This document shows, in pieces, positions 42,670-51,326 of a stretch of 64,000 bases of DNA. The DNA is from Acidilobaceae archaeon (GTDB taxonomy: Archaea; Thermoproteota; Thermoprotei_A; Sulfolobales; Acidilobaceae). Location: contig JALTZJ010000017.1 of assembly GCA_027046245.1 (NCBI GenBank), positions 1 through 64,000 of the forward strand, in the 5' to 3' direction. Under the pieces are notes generated by a model. The model was not told the origin of the DNA. It did not search any database and saw only the letters and a program-made list of their open reading frames with translations. Both the position numbers and the translations under genes were made by a program. Within the stretch, counting starts at the first letter, position 1. Every line of letters starts with the position of its first letter.

Positions 42670-42745
42670 ACCCGGTGATGAAGGACTGCGAACCGACCAA
42701 GGGTTACTCCCTGAAGGGATGAGGATGGCGTCCTAGGCTGAGGGG
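42670..42745 (+). ncRNA. Candidate box C/D sRNA
   Basis: Box C GTGATGA (42675-42681); D'-like CCGA (42693-42696) 11 nt later; C'-like GGGATGA (42716-42722); box D CTGA (42738-42741); CCC/GGG closing stem with one bulged G, the same layout as the sRNA at 31437. A TATTTTTA element lies about 25 nt upstream (42641-42648). I could not match the guides to rRNA. A second CTGA at 42711 may be the true D'; its guide matches GGAGUAAC of 23S rRNA over 8 nt only. Confidence 0.5.
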
Positions 42746-42747
42746 GA

Positions 42748-44184
42748 TTATGTGACCCCCTTGACTTTAGCCTTTGCTATGCCTGTCATTGTTGTCGGGT
42801 CTTCCGAGAATAGCGCTAGTGCTGCTGGCGCTCCTTTTTCTATGCGGCCTAACACCGAAGCCGGGCCCCCGCTTGCGTGGGCCGCTGTGAGTGTGTAGGC
42901 CTGGAGGGCCTCGCGGGGCCTCAGGTTTTCGCTTTCCGGGCAGAGACCCGGGTTTCCGCAGAGTCCTACTGCTGCTCTTAAGGTCTCGATTGGGTCGAAC
43001 GGTTCTACTGGCGCGTCAGTGGATAGTGCTAGCCTTGCTCCCCTTAGCATCATGCTCCTGTATCTGTAGCTCCAATCTATGCGGCTGCCTAGCCTCTTGC
43101 CACGCCACCAGTCGCTAACTCTGAAGCGGGGCTGCGCAGCGACCCATAGGCTCTGGGCGCCTAGCTTCTCTACCTGGCTTGGGCTGGCTATGCTTGCATG
43201 CTCGATCCTAAGCCATGATGGCTCTCCTAGGAGCCTGTGGGCTTCGAGCACCTCTTCCAGAGCCGCGTCTCCTATAGCGTGGACTGCCACTCTCAGGCCG
43301 TGGCCTACCGCTTCCACCGCTTCTGCGGCTATCGACTTCTTATCCATTAATAGCTTCCCCTTGTTGCCTGGATCGTCGCTGTAGTCCGTGGTTAGCGCTG
43401 CTGTGCGTGCCCCAAGGCTTCCGTCGGCGAACAGCTTTACCCCGACTACTCGCCACTCTAGGCCTCCAAAGCCTGCTAGAAGCCTCCATTCACTATGGGA
43501 GGCGTAGCAGGCAACCCTGAATCCTAGTCTGCCCTTGTCTTCGAGCTTCTTGAGCGCCCTTACTTCTCGAGCGGTGCATGCCATACTAGAAGCCCCGTAT
43601 ATGCCGTGTGACTTTAGGGCTCGCAGAGCCGCATCTACTAGCTCCACGGGATCCATGGTATCCTTTAGCCTCTCTAAGACGTAGTATGCTGCGTCTTCGT
43701 ATAGTAGGCCCCTCTCGCGGTCTACGAGTTCTGGGTGCCTTTCCCAGGGTCTAGTCGTCTCAAGAGCTCTAGTGTTTGCTACAGCCATGTGGCCACAAAC
43801 TCTTACAGCCACGGCCGGCCTATCGCTCACATACTTGTCGAGGTAACTCCTCTCGAGAAGCACTTCCTCGATGAACTCTTCCTGGTTCCAGCCTCTCCCC
43901 AGGGCTACAGGCCCCTCGGCTCTAGCAAGCCTGGCTGCTACCTCCTCGGGGCTAGACGCTCCCCTTAGATCCACAGTTGACATCGCCATGCCTAGACCCT
44001 CTAAATGCAGGTGAGCGTCTACTACGCCTGGAGTTAGGTACCCGTCAAGCCTTACTCTCGGCACCCCGCGGAAGCGAGACTCGGGCCCCACGCCAGAGAT
44101 TCTGCCCTCCTCTACTAGGACAGCATCTCCTAACGCATCACCATTATAGTCTATAACAGCTGTTGCTACGTATAGTCTACGCAC
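42748..44184 (-). CDS. Amidohydrolase, YtcJ-like (amidohydrolase family 3)
   Basis: 478 residues. The N-terminal beta sandwich is followed by YLTPGVVDAHLHLEG (metal HxH), WNQEEFIEEVLLERSYLD, VKLFADGSLGARTAALTTDY, AVHAIGDAALEEVL, RIEHAS and LALSTDAPVEPFDP. This set is typical of YtcJ-type enzymes that hydrolyse amides or ring C-N bonds; the substrate is unknown. The start overlaps the frameshifted threonine dehydratase by 19 bp, so the two are linked in one transcript. Confidence 0.88.
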   Translation of the reverse strand: MRRLYVATAVIDYNGDALGDAVLVEEGRISGVGPESRFRGVPRVRLDGYLTPGVVDAHLHLEGLGMAMSTVDLRGASSPEEVAARLARAEGPVALGRGWNQEEFIEEVLLERSYLDKYVSDRPAVAVRVCGHMAVANTRALETTRPWERHPELVDRERGLLYEDAAYYVLERLKDTMDPVELVDAALRALKSHGIYGASSMACTAREVRALKKLEDKGRLGFRVACYASHSEWRLLAGFGGLEWRVVGVKLFADGSLGARTAALTTDYSDDPGNKGKLLMDKKSIAAEAVEAVGHGLRVAVHAIGDAALEEVLEAHRLLGEPSWLRIEHASIASPSQVEKLGAQSLWVAAQPRFRVSDWWRGKRLGSRIDWSYRYRSMMLRGARLALSTDAPVEPFDPIETLRAAVGLCGNPGLCPESENLRPREALQAYTLTAAHASGGPASVLGRIEKGAPAALALFSEDPTTMTGIAKAKVKGVT

Positions 44185-45171
44185 CCCTTAACACCCCTCT
44201 CCATAGCCATGAGAAGGGTATCCCGGCTTACATTGCCCCCCGTAATTACTAGTGCCACGGTGCCTCCCTGCAGTTTTTCCTTGAGCTTGAGAGCGCCTGC
44301 TAGTGAGGCAGCCGCGCTGGCCTCAGCAACGAACCCGGCCCTCATTAGGAGGCACATGGCATCGATAATCTCATCGTCGCTGACTAGTATCATGCCTGAC
44401 GCGCCCCTCCTAGCTTATGCCAAGAGTTAGTGGGTGAGCTGAGGTGCTAGCTAGCCCCTCGGCTACCGTCTCAGCGCGACCCGTAGATACTGTCTCGCCG
44501 CGTAGCCATGACTGGTAGAAGCTCTGCGCCCCCTCAGCCTGCACGCCATAAACCCTGGCACCCGTGATCTCTGAGTGGACGATCACGGCCCCGGCTAGGC
44601 CTCCACCCGAGCCTACAGGCACCACTACAGAGGTTACACCAGGCTCTTCGCCAGCTATCTCTAGGTGGAGTGTCGCAGCCCCCGCTATTATCTCTGGAGA
44701 CCCGGCGGGGTGAAGAAAAATCATGCCCCTCTCCCGAGCTATTCTCTCAGCTTCAAGTATGGCCTCGCGCGTGGTCGAGCCGAAGAGGACGACCCGTGTT
44801 CCCAGGCCCTTGACAGCTTCTTCCTTCTCCTTAGGAGCATCGCGTGGCATAACAACAACGGCTTCACCGCCCACTATTGAGGCTGCGTATGCGACTCCTA
44901 ATGCATGGTTACCGGTGCTAACCGTTACAACTCCTCGACTCGCAACCTCGTCCCTATGTGACAACACGAAGTTCAGGGCCCCTCTAACCTTGAAGCTGCC
45001 TGTTACCTGGAGATTCTCAAGCTTGAGAAGCACTCTAGCGTCTATTAGCTTAGAGAGTAGACGGCTCTCAACAAGGGGGGTTCGCTTCACGTAGGATCCA
45101 ATCCTGGCCTTCGCTAAGAATACGTCAAGCAGCGACACATTGTCTAGGGAAGAAGACATTGCATAGCCCAC
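44166..45171 (-). pseudogene. ilvA: Threonine dehydratase with a one-base frameshift
   Basis: PLP enzyme that deaminates threonine (or serine). The first frame (45171 to 44410) carries the PLP lysine in VTGSFKVRGALNF, STGNHALGVAYA, the phosphate-binding VPVGSGGGLAGA and EGLASTSAHPLTLGI. It then meets a TAG. Deleting one A in ATAAGC near 44414-44418 restores ARRGASGMILVSDDEIIDAM and the C-terminal half VAEASAAASLAGALKL and VITGGNVSRD. All other residues look conserved, so the damage is a recent mutation, a recoding site, or a sequencing error. Confidence 0.85.
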
Positions 45172-45316
45172 CAGTTTAATAATGTTGCTGAGAGCGCCGA
45201 GAGGGAATATAGAAGAGAGCGGTCCTTTGTGAAGCCTGAGCAGGGCATCCCACTAGTAGCACTAGTCGCCATTGTTAATAGTTAGGTATTAATGAATAGG
45301 CGGTCTCTCCCCTATT

Positions 45317-47674
45317 TTATTCTTTTAGGCTAGCTATTATGTCGAGTCTCCTGATTGCGATGAATGCTGCAATTACGCCTATTATGAACGCTACTGCTAG
45401 GGGCACTATGATTTGAGGTCCTACTCCTTCTATTAGGAGGCCTAGCCTGGGTTCTACGTAGCCTAGTGCTAGTGCTGTCCTTCTTGATAGTACATCTAGT
45501 AATATAATTGCAGCTGGGATTGATAGGCCTAGTGAAATAAGCGCGCTTACGAGCACCGTTAGAGCAGGCGATGTGAGTAACTCTAGCTTCTTTATGCCCA
45601 GACTGTAGAGTACTGCGATCTCCTTGCTCCGTGAGTATATGTCTGCGATTAGTACACCCGATGCTGCAAGCCCTGCTATTAATGCTGCTATACCCGTGAC
45701 TACGGTGAGGACGCCTTCAACCACGACTCTGAATGATTCGAGTCCTTCTACTACGTCACTCCTAGTTACGTATTCTGCGTCGAGAGGCCAGTTTCTCTCA
45801 AGGAGTGAAACCGCTCTCCTCCCATACTCGTCCGGATCAACCCCCTCCTTTAGGTCTACTCTAAGCACTGCTGCTGAACCACCAGGCTGGGAGCCCGTTA
45901 GTTTTTCGTAGTCGCTCTGAGTCACTATAGCTAGGAATCCATTCGCGTCTCTAGATAGGGTTAATCCCACTATAGTGAAGTCTCCCTCGCCTGCTGTTCC
46001 CTTCAGGTGAACCCTATCTCCTACCCCTACGCCTAGTAGACCTGCTACCGAGACGCTGAGAACCGCTTCACCTGGTGCTTCAGGGTAGCGGCCCTCGCTG
46101 AGGGGGTAAGCTAGCCATGGGTCTCCCTCGAGGAATGCCGTGACCCTGCTAAACTCTCCTAGGCCGAAGAGGCCGACCAGGTCCCTCTGTGCATGTATTA
46201 GGTACAACTCCTCCTGACCTGTGAGAACGCTTCTTAGGGCGCCTATCACGTCTACCTCCATCCCGGGAGCCATGCTAACAGCGTAGACTATCACGTCCGT
46301 ACCTACAGTATCCCTGTAGAAGTCCGTTACTTCGCTTAGGCCCGCAGAGAGGCCTGCCCCTGCGATCGCTACCGCGAAGGCAACGGCGACTGCAAGTGCA
46401 GTGCCGGCCAGCCGCCACGGCCTTGAGAGGGGCTCCCTCAGGTGGAGTGACAGCCTCGCGCTGGGGAGTGGCACGACTATCCTTGAAGCACCGGTGAGGC
46501 CCACGAAGCTGAGAGCCCTCAGCGGGTCTACCCTAGCAGCTATGAGGCCCGGCACCAGACTAGCCAGCATTACTACGGCGAACGCGACCAACGCGCTCTT
46601 AGCAGTCTCAAGGGGGTAGGGCTGGAAGGGCGCTAGCTGGAAGAGGCGCTCAGCAAAGTCGCTACCCCCCATTATGAAACGCTCCAATATGAACCTGGCT
46701 AGCGGCGGTGCTAGTACTGCTCCCAACAAGGCCCCTATCGCCGCCCTGACTAGCCACGGGACTATGTAAAGTAGAGCTACATGGAGTGATGGAGCACCCT
46801 GAGCCTTCAGAGCAGCTATAATCCTAGCTTCCCTTACCACCTGGGCTGAGCCCACTGCTACGGGGATAGCTGCAGCTATTCCTAGTGTTGCTAGGCTTAG
46901 AGTTGTTAACAGGTTCATGGCGCTCTGGAGGAACACTATTACCGGGTTCTCTCCGGGCTTGTTCACGAATATGAAGGCGACATGGTAGCCTGCGGCCCTG
47001 AGTCGATCAACTGATTCCTCTGCAATACTGTCTATGAGGCGAGGATCATCCTCTTCAGCTGTTATACCAAGTACTATTATATTGTCTCCTACTATATCCT
47101 GCATGTCATTGCTACTCAATACTAGGGAGTACTGTAGTCCGCCTAGATGGGCGTATCCCTCCGCGACGCCAACTATCCTTAGCTTCATTGTTACCGGTCT
47201 TCCCTCTGGGGTGAATGCTCTCAAATCGACGGTGTCGCCTATTCCTAGCCCTAGCCCCTCCCCTGGAGGGCCGCTGAGAGAGCGGTAGTAGACAGCCTCG
47301 CCGGGGGCTGAGGGTAGCCTGCCTTCTATCCTGAGTGCAGCTAGCCTCTCAAGCTCCTCGGGGGCCACGAGGGATACCATAACGCCATTACCGTCTACCT
47401 CTACTATGCCGAACCATATGCTCCAAGACCTGACGCTTGCAACGCCCGGGATCTCCTCAACGAGTCTGTCTGCTTCCTCATCGAATAGGCCTCCTAAGAG
47501 TACGTGGCCGAAGTGCTCCTTCATCTGAATATAAACTTGGTAAGCCATGTTCTCGCTGAGTACAACCATGCTGCCGTGGAACGCTACGGTCAACGCTATT
47601 ATAACTACTAGAAACAGAGTCTCAAGCTTCCTAAGCTTCACACTCCTTAAAGCGCCCCGGAGAATCACGCTCAA
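45317..47674 (-). CDS. ABC transporter permease, MacB/FtsX (LolE-like) family
   Basis: 785 residues. The first helix lies near residues 20-40 (LFLVVIIALTVAFHGSMVVL), then a large outer domain of about 210 residues and three helices (about 250-385). A second permease half follows, with another outer domain (about 440-640) and three C-terminal helices ending ISLGLSIPAAIILL and VPLAVAFIIGVIAAFIA. Two fused FtsX-type halves fit mechanotransmission-type exporters of lipids, peptides or proteins. Overlaps the ATPase gene by 4 bp. Confidence 0.87.
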   Translation of the reverse strand: MSVILRGALRSVKLRKLETLFLVVIIALTVAFHGSMVVLSENMAYQVYIQMKEHFGHVLLGGLFDEEADRLVEEIPGVASVRSWSIWFGIVEVDGNGVMVSLVAPEELERLAALRIEGRLPSAPGEAVYYRSLSGPPGEGLGLGIGDTVDLRAFTPEGRPVTMKLRIVGVAEGYAHLGGLQYSLVLSSNDMQDIVGDNIIVLGITAEEDDPRLIDSIAEESVDRLRAAGYHVAFIFVNKPGENPVIVFLQSAMNLLTTLSLATLGIAAAIPVAVGSAQVVREARIIAALKAQGAPSLHVALLYIVPWLVRAAIGALLGAVLAPPLARFILERFIMGGSDFAERLFQLAPFQPYPLETAKSALVAFAVVMLASLVPGLIAARVDPLRALSFVGLTGASRIVVPLPSARLSLHLREPLSRPWRLAGTALAVAVAFAVAIAGAGLSAGLSEVTDFYRDTVGTDVIVYAVSMAPGMEVDVIGALRSVLTGQEELYLIHAQRDLVGLFGLGEFSRVTAFLEGDPWLAYPLSEGRYPEAPGEAVLSVSVAGLLGVGVGDRVHLKGTAGEGDFTIVGLTLSRDANGFLAIVTQSDYEKLTGSQPGGSAAVLRVDLKEGVDPDEYGRRAVSLLERNWPLDAEYVTRSDVVEGLESFRVVVEGVLTVVTGIAALIAGLAASGVLIADIYSRSKEIAVLYSLGIKKLELLTSPALTVLVSALISLGLSIPAAIILLDVLSRRTALALGYVEPRLGLLIEGVGPQIIVPLAVAFIIGVIAAFIAIRRLDIIASLKE

Positions 47675-48351
47675 CCCTCGACCACCCTGCCATCACTGAG
47701 CCTCACAATCCTATCAGCAGCCTCGGCTACCTCAAGATCGTGCGTCGTAAAGATAACAGTCTTGCCCTTCCTGCTGGCCTCTCGCAGGAGAGACACTACC
47801 CGCCACTTATTCTCGCTATCAAGATTAGCAGTGGGCTCGTCAGCCAAGAGAAGCGGTGGATCAGCAGCAAGCGCCCTGGCAATGGCTACCCGCTGCTGCT
47901 CGCCGCCACTCAACTCTGCAGGCAGCCTACCCGCCTTACCCTCTAAACCAACGAATCCTAGGAGATCAAGGGCGTGCTTCCGCCTCTCCCCTCGTGGCAC
48001 CCCAGCGAGCTCCATGGGAAGAACCACGTTCTCCAAGGCCGTAAGAACAGGAACTAAATGTAAGAACTGAAACACTATACCCACGTTCCTTCTACGCCAG
48101 GCAGCCCTAGCAGACTCACCCATGCTACTGACCTCGACATCGCCGACGATTACCCTACCCTTATCGGGCACGTCAAGACCTGCAATCAGGTGTATTAAGG
48201 TGCTCTTTCCACTACCACTAGGTCCCACGATAGCAGCGAACTCTCCTCTATCGAAGCTCAGCGAGACGCCACGTAGCGCCGGCTGAACAACCCTCCCGAC
48301 CTTATAAGACTTCCAGACGTCCTCGACCACGACGAACGACAACAAACGCAC
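47671..48351 (-). CDS. ABC transporter ATPase, MacB/LolD type
   Basis: About 226 residues: Walker A VGPSGSGKSTLIHLIAGLD, Q loop VFQFLHLVPVLTALENV, signature LSGGEQQRVAIARALA, Walker B LLLADEPTANLD and switch THDLEVAEAA. The PTANLD box is characteristic of LolD/MacB/FtsE ATPases. The GTG at 48351 is chosen because longer versions begin with a Cys/Gly-rich, unlikely leader. Partner of the FtsX-type permease downstream. Confidence 0.9.
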   Translation of the reverse strand: MRLLSFVVVEDVWKSYKVGRVVQPALRGVSLSFDRGEFAAIVGPSGSGKSTLIHLIAGLDVPDKGRVIVGDVEVSSMGESARAAWRRRNVGIVFQFLHLVPVLTALENVVLPMELAGVPRGERRKHALDLLGFVGLEGKAGRLPAELSGGEQQRVAIARALAADPPLLLADEPTANLDSENKWRVVSLLREASRKGKTVIFTTHDLEVAEAADRIVRLSDGRVVEG

Positions 48352-48556
48352 CCCACGAGGCCACCTATACCTAGAACAAACGCTAAGACACACCGGGATT
48401 AGACTCTTACACCCTCCTCCACCCCCGGAGCGCCAAGGTTTACACACAACTAACAAATACCAAAAATACATATATTTTTTATTTTTAATTTCTACAGAAC
48501 CGATAATCTTTAATACCGATAAATCCTAAAATAAAACAACGCGAAAAGAGGAAAAG

Positions 48557-49093
48557 GTGAACATGGAAATGAATATATCGAGAATCGGAATATCACCAGT
48601 AATAGCCACAGTAATCATAGTAGCAGTTGCAATAGCAATCAGCATAGCAGTAGCAGGATGGATCATGGGTCTTTGGGGTGGCTTCGGCCAGACCGAGAGC
48701 CTCAAAATATTCCCGGACAGTTATGCTGCAGATGACGGAACAGATGGATACATTGTTCTACATCTTCAAAATGTTGGAGGCAGCCCTGCTCAAATTTACA
48801 AGATAGAAGTTGCGGGTTACGCCATTACAGATCAATCTGGCACGGTAATCTACGTCGATCCAACTGATCCAACAGCACCAATTAATCCAAACGATCTACC
48901 CACATTAACGCCTAATAACTCCCTTCCATATACAATAAATTCAGGCGAAGAGATATACATGGTAGTCAAAGTGATTGATCCCAATGGAAATCCTGTTAAT
49001 TTCGCTAGCGGTGTCGCATACACCGTTACAATCTACACGGCAGCAGGAAACGTTTACACAGCAACCGTATACGGAAAAGGTACAGTACAGTAA
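48557..49093 (+). CDS. Type IV pilin (archaellin-like N-terminus), copy 1
   Basis: 178 residues. A short positive leader ends RIG, a class III signal for the PibD peptidase, followed by ISPVIATVIIVAVAIAISI, the hydrophobic filament helix. The outer domain begins NVGGSPAQIYKIEVAG and ends VAYTVTIYTAAGNVYTATVY. Codons are A/T-ending, unlike copies 2 and 3, except for a 41-bp stretch (48665-48705) identical to them. An A/T-rich promoter lies upstream (TCTTTAATAC near 48508). Builds adhesive surface filaments. Confidence 0.9.
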   Translation: MNMEMNISRIGISPVIATVIIVAVAIAISIAVAGWIMGLWGGFGQTESLKIFPDSYAADDGTDGYIVLHLQNVGGSPAQIYKIEVAGYAITDQSGTVIYVDPTDPTAPINPNDLPTLTPNNSLPYTINSGEEIYMVVKVIDPNGNPVNFASGVAYTVTIYTAAGNVYTATVYGKGTVQ

Positions 49094-49366
49094 TCTACAA
49101 CTGGTGCAGATGGAGGCTGGTATCGAATAAACATATATTATTAACCTCAATAATTATTTATACTTATAAAAACTTAGGAAAACTCCGTCTTTTAATATAA
49201 AAATCCTGAGAAAAATAAGGCAAATTAGCTTAAATTGTTTACCTAAATATATCATAAGTATATAAAGAAGGAACTAGGTGACGATATTAGCAAAAACTAT
49301 TATAGTGCTCATAGATGCTAACTAGATGAATTAAAATAAAATAACATGCCTTACTTTTATGCCCTT
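49094..49366. other. A/T-rich intergenic region between convergent pilin genes
   Basis: 273 bp, strongly A/T-rich with several short A and T runs (for example TTTATACTTATAAAAA near 49158). These suit termination of both convergent pilin transcripts. No gene seen. Confidence 0.4.
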
Positions 49367-49435
49367 TTACTTGCCGTAGACTGTGGTGGTATAGACGTTA
49401 CCAGCCTCAGTATAGATCGTCACAGTATAGGCAAC
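49366..49435 (-). repeat. 70-bp identical block, pilin 3' ends
   Basis: Identical to 50561-50630, base for base, including third codon positions and the stop. It codes for the last pilin strand, VAYTVTIYTEAGNVYTTTVY, and the following residues. Confidence 0.9.
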
Positions 49436-49822
49436 ACCACTTGCCACATCAATTGTACCGGCTGCGTTAACTATTACTGCTAGTTTGGCGCCTGGATCCA
49501 CCGTTACTGTAGTCTGGCCCGTTAGATCAGCTGCGCCGTCTAGGTTAGTGTCTACATCGAATGTTGTAAATGACTCACCGGCGATCTCCATCTTGTAGAT
49601 TTGTGCTGGACTGCCTCCGACATTCTGCACTATAATGTAGAATGTATCTGTATTTGCATCTGCATAGCTGTCGGGGAAGGTCTTGAGGCTCTCGGTCTGG
49701 CCGAAGCCACCCCAAAGACCCATCAGCCAGCCAGCCACAGCAATGCTAATAGCTATAGCCACAGCAACGATAATCACAGTCGCAATCACAGGCGAAATAC
49801 CCTTCCTCTGTGCGATTATCAA
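49367..49822 (-). CDS. Type IV pilin, copy 2
   Basis: 151 residues from the TTG at 49822 (AGAGGT about 9 nt upstream); an upstream GTG would add an implausible leader. Processing site AQRKG before ISPVIATVIIVAVAIAISI. The outer domain has NVGGSPAQIYKMEIAG, a variable centre (FDVDTNLDGAADLTGQTTV) and the family end VAYTVTIYTEAGNVYTTTVY. The first 143 bp of the body (49665-49807) and last 70 bp (49366-49435) are identical in DNA to copy 3. Confidence 0.9.
   Translation of the reverse strand: MIIAQRKGISPVIATVIIVAVAIAISIAVAGWLMGLWGGFGQTESLKTFPDSYADANTDTFYIIVQNVGGSPAQIYKMEIAGESFTTFDVDTNLDGAADLTGQTTVTVDPGAKLAVIVNAAGTIDVASGVAYTVTIYTEAGNVYTTTVYGK
49665..49807 (-). repeat. 143-bp identical block, pilin 5' parts
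   Basis: Identical to 50860-51002. Codes for the pilin signal end, the hydrophobic helix and the segment to about SLKTFPDSY. A 41-bp part of it is also identical in copy 1 (48665-48705, opposite strand). Confidence 0.9.
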
Positions 49823-49966
49823 GGGCGATCTACCTCTCGTCACTACAAGTATTATAGAGAAATAGTGTATATATAGCTTGTTAGTGGTTTCGCTTGACCC
49901 ACTCACGAAAAACTGCTATGTTTTAGTTTTCCCTTGCTTCGTTAATTTACTATTTCCGGGGTAAAA

Positions 49967-50443
49967 GTGGGAGAAGGCGCCGCCCCCGAAAGAGAGATTG
50001 AAATTAAGGAAACAGTCTCGCGTTGGGTGGCATTTCACGCGTGGGGTCATGAAAACGTGCTAGCCACGCACCGTTCAACCTTCGAGATAACCCGTGATGA
50101 CTATCTTACTCCACGCGGCGACTGCATCATTGCTATACGGAGCCCTCTTGCGGCAGCTCACCTACCAGAATGGTTTAAGCGTGATGCCAGAAGCAAGGAA
50201 TCTATTATAATCGCGATTTTGTGCGCTGAAGGGATCTGCGATTCTGTAGTAGGCCGTGGCAGCGCTAATCTCACTTTCAGCGATGAACGTCGTATGGTGT
50301 TCAGGCGTAGCACCTTCGTAGCTGGCGACACAGTTATGATCCGAGCTAGTAAGGCTGCTAGGCATCTAAGGCGTGACCTAGTTGAGGCGCTGAAGAGAGG
50401 TGTGAGACTTACGGTCATGCTGTCTGCGATAAGGATAAGTTAA
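49967..50443 (+). CDS. DUF371 family protein
   Basis: 158 residues. FHAWGHENVLATHRSTFEITRD is the DUF371 signature (here in two parts: FHAWGHENVLATHR and STFEITRDDYLTPRGDCI). The rest is a conserved alpha/beta domain with LCAEGICDSVVGRGSANLTF. Function unknown; widespread in archaea. GTG start. It sits on the opposite strand between pilin copies 2 and 3, so the pilin genes flank rather than include it. Confidence 0.85.
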   Translation: MGEGAAPEREIEIKETVSRWVAFHAWGHENVLATHRSTFEITRDDYLTPRGDCIIAIRSPLAAAHLPEWFKRDARSKESIIIAILCAEGICDSVVGRGSANLTFSDERRMVFRRSTFVAGDTVMIRASKAARHLRRDLVEALKRGVRLTVMLSAIRIS

Positions 50444-50560
50444 AACCAGCCGTATAAAAATCTTAGCTAAACAGTAAACCGGTAAATAGTATTAATTAAA
50501 AGTAAAAATTAGGAAAGAAAATGATAGCGACTTGACCGTCTAGTTTGTTTAGTACGCGGC

Positions 50561-50630
50561 TTTACTTGCCGTAGACTGTGGTGGTATAGACGTTACCAGC
50601 CTCAGTATAGATCGTCACAGTATAGGCAAC
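50561..50630 (-). repeat. 70-bp identical block, partner of 49366-49435
   Basis: Second copy of the pilin 3'-end block; identical over 70 bp, and diverges immediately on both sides. Confidence 0.9.
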
Positions 50631-51011
50631 GCCTGCTGCAGCGTTAACACCCGTAGGTAGCGGCACTGTTATTGTGGCCTCTCCTCCTGGATCGAGCGTT
50701 ATTATACCGTTGGTCGTGTCTACCGTTACGCCTGTGCCAGTAGCGGTCGCTAAAGTTAGGTCTGCAGGTACACCGCTGATTTCTATCTTGTAGATCTGGG
50801 CTGGGCTTCCACCCACGTTCTGCACGTGCAGTACTAGGTTCCCGTTTGCTACGTCAACGTAGCTGTCGGGGAAGGTCTTGAGGCTCTCGGTCTGGCCGAA
50901 GCCACCCCAAAGACCCATCAGCCAGCCAGCCACAGCAATGCTAATAGCTATAGCCACAGCAACGATAATCACAGTCGCAATCACAGGCGAAATACCCTTC
51001 CTGGCTATCAT
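50562..51011 (-). CDS. Type IV pilin, copy 3
   Basis: 149 residues, ATG start, leader MIARKG followed by ISPVIATVIIVAVAIAISI. The centre differs completely from copy 2 (ADLTLATATGTGVTVDTTNG, TITVPLPTGVNAA) while both ends are identical at DNA level. Upstream, CTATAAG on the minus strand near 51080 would place the transcript start about 50 nt before the ATG. Confidence 0.92.
   Translation of the reverse strand: MIARKGISPVIATVIIVAVAIAISIAVAGWLMGLWGGFGQTESLKTFPDSYVDVANGNLVLHVQNVGGSPAQIYKIEISGVPADLTLATATGTGVTVDTTNGIITLDPGGEATITVPLPTGVNAAAGVAYTVTIYTEAGNVYTTTVYGK
50860..51002 (-). repeat. 143-bp identical block, partner of 49665-49807
   Basis: Second copy of the pilin 5' block; identical over 143 bp, flanked by unrelated sequence. 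Confidence 0.9.
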
Positions 51012-51326
51012 CTCTCATCCACCTCTTCTCTATTGTAGCCCTTACAGGCCCGATAGACGAATTATAGGTATGAGGGGTACTTATAGATTTCTCTAGCTCT
51101 GAAAATGGGTCTGCAACCCGTTTTTAATTAAGTAGATGAAGCCAAGGAACTCTGTTTAATTGGCTAACTAATGTGTATTGTCGCTACTAGTTTTTGCCGA
51201 AACACGCCTCGCCATTTTAAACTAGTTTAATTATATTAATAATGTCAATGTATAATCCGTGTTGGGCTGCATAGACTATCGCCCTGATTTTCTCCTTTTC
51301 CCGTACTATGTGGGGTGTGGCGTTAA
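51012..51326. other. A/T-rich divergent region between pilin 3 and the M28 peptidase
   Basis: 315 bp without a gene. Holds the pilin promoter (TATA-like near 51080, minus strand) and several A/T stretches (TTTTTAATTAAG near 51121, TTTAATTATATTAATAATG near 51226) that may serve the rightward peptidase gene. Confidence 0.4.
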
